Source: Apostichopus japonicus
Taxonomy: Eukaryota > Echinodermata > Holothuroidea > Aspidochirotida > Stichopodidae
Direction of reading: 5' to 3'
NCBI RefSeq assembly: GCF_037975245.1
Contig: NC_092569.1
Location: 33,127,668 to 33,191,667 of the forward strand
DNA length: 64,000 nucleotides
In this document: in pieces, positions 60,071-64,000 of the stretch
How the letters are laid out: each line of letters begins with the position of its first letter
Numbering within the stretch: position 1 is the first letter of the stretch
The notes under the pieces: model-generated
What the model was told of the DNA's origin: nothing
The model's database searches: none
What the model saw: only the letters and a program-made list of their open reading frames with translations
Made by a program: the position numbers and the translations under genes

Positions 60071-61990
60071 AATTTCGGTCAAAATTGACCTTTAATCAGT
60101 CATATTTACAACGTTTTCGTTGCCACGTTGAGAAATTGCATCTTGCGATCCTTATACTCCGCCATACAAAACTTCGTATGATTTTGAATACTCTAAAAGT
60201 CTAAATAAATGCCTAATAGATCTACCGTACAACGTTCGCCAGCTTCATTTCGGTTTATATATGTACTAATTTTGCTATTGGGTGGGTTGACCCTGTTCAC
60301 TAGCTTCAAGTAAGTTTATATTAGGGGCATAGCCAGGGGGGGGGGGGGCAATGGGAGAAACTGCTCCTCCCTTTCAGTGTCGAAAAAATGTTAATTTTTT
60401 TTTTTTTTGCATGGTATTTTGTCAGTGCTCTTTTGATCTTGATACTCGTCAGCTCCGTTAACTCGATTATAATCGTAATAACATTCACGCCCACTGATTC
60501 AGCTTCTTGGTTAGACAGTTGCAATTAGCTAAATTTAGCCTATAGCCTCTTACCAGCCTACAGTTGGCTACTGCGTAATAAAATACATATAGCCTACCTA
60601 ACCGCACTCGATGGAGTGTCACGAACCGTATTCACAACGACGACGACAACAACGTGCGTTCTCATCCTTTATGATGCGTCATAAGTTGTTGCACGAACAG
60701 CATGTTATGAAGCTAAGCTAGCAATCGTACGTGATACGCACTTCCTATAAATAATTATTACACTGCTAAATATGAAAGTTAAAATTGTCCATCAGTTAAG
60801 TTCTTCAAATGAATTAAAGTCCAGACATTGGACAATAAACAAGAATCATCCTACTGGAAACATTGTAAACGAGCACTATGTTTGTCTTTCTGATAATATG
60901 TAAAAGAACATGTAAGAGAATAATTCAAACCGGAAGTAAAATCGCTGATAATATGATATCATATGATAATGATGAAACTGGCAAAACATTGCACCAGAAC
61001 GCATCTAAGAACCTTCAATTGTTCAAAAATGTCTCAAAGGGGAGGGGATACCCCCTCCCCCTCCGTATACGCGTTGACGAGTACCAGCGGGGTGGGGGGT
61101 GGGGCGGCTAAAAGGCAGAAGTCGGAATTTTCTGGCTTCAAAACCCATCCAGTTGGAATTTCAGCCACTACACCCCTCCCAATCATCAGGCCTTAGCTAC
61201 GTCCCTGGATACGAGATTAATAAAGTGTTCCGGGATATTCATAATGGTACAAGAATGTTAGTTGTTTACCGTTCACAATTAATTAGTGTAAATAAAATGA
61301 AGCCAATATAAAGCTACATCATCTTTCTTTCTTATTTGTCCTCTTTTTCTTGGCGGCGGAACTTTTGTATTCCTTCAGTCTGTTGCATGATGCTTTCGTC
61401 CAAACTGTTATAAAAGGCTTTTCTCTTTTTGTTTTGTTTTTCAGTGGTCGGACTAAGCGAATCATGGCTCGATCAGGCTTGTGCGTTCATCAGCTATTCA
61501 TCAAGTATGCAGGAATTTAAATGCTATATTGTTATTTAAATTAAGACTGGTGTATCCGATCTATCGATGCACTGTATTGGCCTACACGTGCAGGCCTGTC
61601 TGTGTACACTACACATGGGCCTTCAGTATACAGCCTTTCGCAGACGTTAACTTAACCACTATATCTTCGATGGGACTGGGGTTGAGAGTGAAACAAGTTG
61701 TTTGTCACACAGGCTCGTTTTTGGGTGACTTTTCTTAAATAGTAACTTCAATTGCACACTTTGGAATAGATGATATTCTCCACAGTTTTGGTACTGATCG
61801 AGTTATCTCTATGTTAGTACCAATAATATTTACGGACAAATGATCCTTATCGCGGTTTCCAGTAGTGCAATGTTATATATCTTATCATTGACAGATAATA
61901 TAACCGGAAAAACTCGCGTTTATTCCACATGAACAATTAGCTGCTGGGGAGTTGAGTCTGGTATAAGTCAAAACGAACAACTCCAGCTCG
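60071..61990. other. No gene; repeat fragments
   Basis: A G-rich start, ggggcatagccagggg (about 60326), and an end near 61188, tagctacgtccctgga, resemble TIR-element edges, with G/C-rich patches at about 61035-61110. Open frames are short and unrecognised. Confidence 0.5.
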
Positions 61991-62004
61991 TAATATTATA
62001 CGGA

Positions 62005-62190
62005 TTTGGGAACTAAATTCAAAATTTTCGGAACTAAATTAAGGAATTTCGGAACTAAATACAGGATTTTCGGAACGAAATTCAGGATTTTTGGAACTAA
62101 ATTAAGGAAACTTAAAACAGGACTATCGGAACTAAATTCAGGATTTTCGGAACTAAACTCAGGATTTTTGGAACTAAATACGGGATTTTC
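62005..62190. repeat. 21-bp minisatellite
   Basis: About eight units of tcggaactaaattcaggattt with substitutions. The repeating IFGTKFR frame is a by-product of the 21-bp period. Confidence 0.85.
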
Positions 62191-63724
62191 TTGCGTTCTC
62201 GGAGTGATTGGATTCAAAAAGGAACATGCGTTTATCAATGAACTGCGTTTGGCAAACCTCTGCCCCGGATAAGGAGGCTCTCTGCCTATACGCCGTATGG
62301 AACACAAACAATCAAACGGCGCCATTTGAATTCCCTTGCCCTGGATACTTTCAAAGGATATCTTTATTTCCAATCTAAGTTGTGTCGGATTCTATTTTTC
62401 CATCGTGGTGATCGCCTGATGTCTTACTTTGCCGGTCCGTGGTAAGTATCTAGGGACAGTAAGGGGACCGAGGGGAGGAAGGGAACAGATGAAGAAGAAA
62501 AACCGTGAGTACACTTTTCTATACTAATGTTCCGGATTGTCTTACTAACACTGGAAGAAGTTGCACTCAAACAATTTCATTGACGTACATTGAGACCCAT
62601 TGAAACCCATTGAAACCATTTATTCAACAGGTGCCAAACAAAGCGTAATAAATTACAAATCCCAACGTAATTATCAATAATTATTTGTTATTCCAAACTA
62701 ACTATACGCACATTCAAGATAAGCCATTTAATCTATCGATAAAAAAGTGTACTTAAAACTCGGACTTATCTAAACAATTTTTAAGTATCTAATTACAAAT
62801 GGGAAATTAAACAAATGTTATCGATACAAACTTGCTTAATTACTTAACTCCATTTTCATTACAAATCTCCATAACTTATCTCGCGGATACGTGGATCAAC
62901 TTTAACCAGCGATTAAAAGAAATGTGACATTTCATTCTCCTTTTTAAGAGAACAATATTTAGCGCATGCTTCTACGTTCTCTCCACGTTCTTCATTTGAA
63001 GACTACGAAAGTATCCATTCTTTCTTTTGCCTCGTAGCTAATGGCGAAAAGAACAAATTTACGATTTTGCTGTACACCACTTTTAAGTTTTGTTTTTATA
63101 GCAAGCGCACGTTTGTAAAGAATTTTGGGGAGAACACTACTATGTAGCTGAAGGCGCTACTATGACATGACACTTGCATTTAAAGTTCAGAAATAACTTT
63201 TGTTTTGAAATATTTAATTAAACGAAACAGTACATGATTTTGCTTTCATGAAAGTATGTCGCTTGAGTATACAAGCGTTTCACCCAATTATCCACACCGT
63301 GCCTCGTTAGGAAATATCTCAAAGAAATGTTCTAGACATCAGCTCATTTGGTTTTACTTTTCCAACCACATACATTACCTTGACATTCCACCACACCATA
63401 TCTTCCCTTCCCGAAAAAAAGTATGACTTAGATATAACTTATGCAATTGTGCAAAATAATTGCGAACGGAAGACCACGAAAGAGATAAAATAGCCACTGT
63501 TTTTATATGTAAAAACGCACTATACCGTACGGCAATTCCATACCTGAAAATAAAACCGCGTCAAGTTCAATTTGCTATGTGCACTTTTTCGGTGATGTCA
63601 GTATACCGTACGGTAAGTTATCGAATTGTCACAATATTGCTTTACGCTTGTCACAAGTTGTTTGTATTAATGTTAAAATGTAGGCATAAGAAAGCTCTAT
63701 TGTTAGTGTTGTATAGGCAAAATG
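62191..63724. other. No gene seen
   Basis: AT-rich; no domain, RNA or repeat recognised. Confidence 0.5.
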
Positions 63725-64000
63725 TATTCATAGATACATCTATTATGTAAGTGTTTTAGGCCACATATATTCATAGATACATATGTTATGTTAGTGTTGG
63801 AGGCCACAGATGTTCATAGATGCATCTATTATGTTAGTGTTGTAAGCCACATGTATTCATAGATACAGCTGTTATATTAGTGCTGTAGGCCACATATATT
63901 CATAGTTACAGCTGTTATGTTAGTGTTGGGAGGCCACAGATATTCATAGATACATATGTTATGTTAGTGTTGAGGGCCACAGATATTCATAGATGCATCT
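63725..64000. repeat. 43-bp tandem repeat running off the window
   Basis: More than six units beginning tattcatagatacat and ending gtaggccacaga, at a 43-bp period (63725, 63768 and onward) with light variation and at least one unit one base longer. Confidence 0.9.

Noticed and set aside
61996-62373. Periodic open frames with NFGTK-type repeats
   Set aside because: By-product of a 21-bp minisatellite whose period is a multiple of three; no start or splice context.
63725-64000. CRISPR array
   Set aside because: The units are directly adjacent, without unique spacers, and the DNA is eukaryotic; it is a tandem repeat.

Overview
This is eukaryotic, intron-containing, AT-rich DNA dense in retrotransposons, from an invertebrate animal. 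The host genes are secreted fibrinogen-related proteins (FREPs, ficolin/techylectin-like lectins). Their style, together with the DIRS, Penelope, CR1-like and Ty3/Gypsy elements, suggests a marine deuterostome, most plausibly an echinoderm such as a sea cucumber. The species is an inference; nothing in the window fixes it.

The window is a decaying tandem FREP cluster on the + strand. Gene A (310-6080; 5' end outside the window) and gene C (43083-55446) are close paralogs that match through exons and introns. Both encode an unusual chain: a fibrinogen domain without its C-terminal P part, a TIL-type cysteine-rich module, an EGF-like module, and a complete fibrinogen domain with a tyrosine/cysteine-rich insert in its P part. 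Gene C reads through eight exons as 544 codons plus stop. Gene A has a stop codon in its EGF exon. Gene B (16586-28353) is a simple signal peptide plus one fibrinogen domain in five exons; it carries a 4-bp frameshift in exon 4 and a DIRS retrotransposon in its last intron. Two relics remain: a terminal-exon fragment at 10021-10141, and an orphan first exon at 32159-32239 whose start codon is lost and whose gene body is missing.

Mobile DNA: a Ty3/Gypsy element (6195-9399, minus strand) keeps the 5' LTR, a tRNA-Pro-like primer site, gag and part of the protease, and sits between 4-bp repeats just 3' of gene A. A 5.1-kb DIRS element (22299-27434) has gag, RT/RNase H and tyrosine recombinase ORFs and lies beside a 170-bp relative inside a perfect palindrome. 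A 5'-truncated Penelope-like element (34582-35268, minus) with GIY-YIG domain and hammerhead ribozyme is fused head to head with a 5'-truncated CR1-like LINE (35256-37775, plus), all inside a TA tract of a duplicated segment. A second degenerate LINE fragment lies at 30285-30995.

The right end (56.2-64 kb) has no recognisable gene. It holds inverted arrays of a GGACAATT-type repeat, a TIR element, a polypyrimidine tract, and 21-bp and 43-bp minisatellites; the 43-bp array runs off the window. Exon boundaries were set by eye from splice signals, phase continuity and paralog comparison; no search or alignment program was run.
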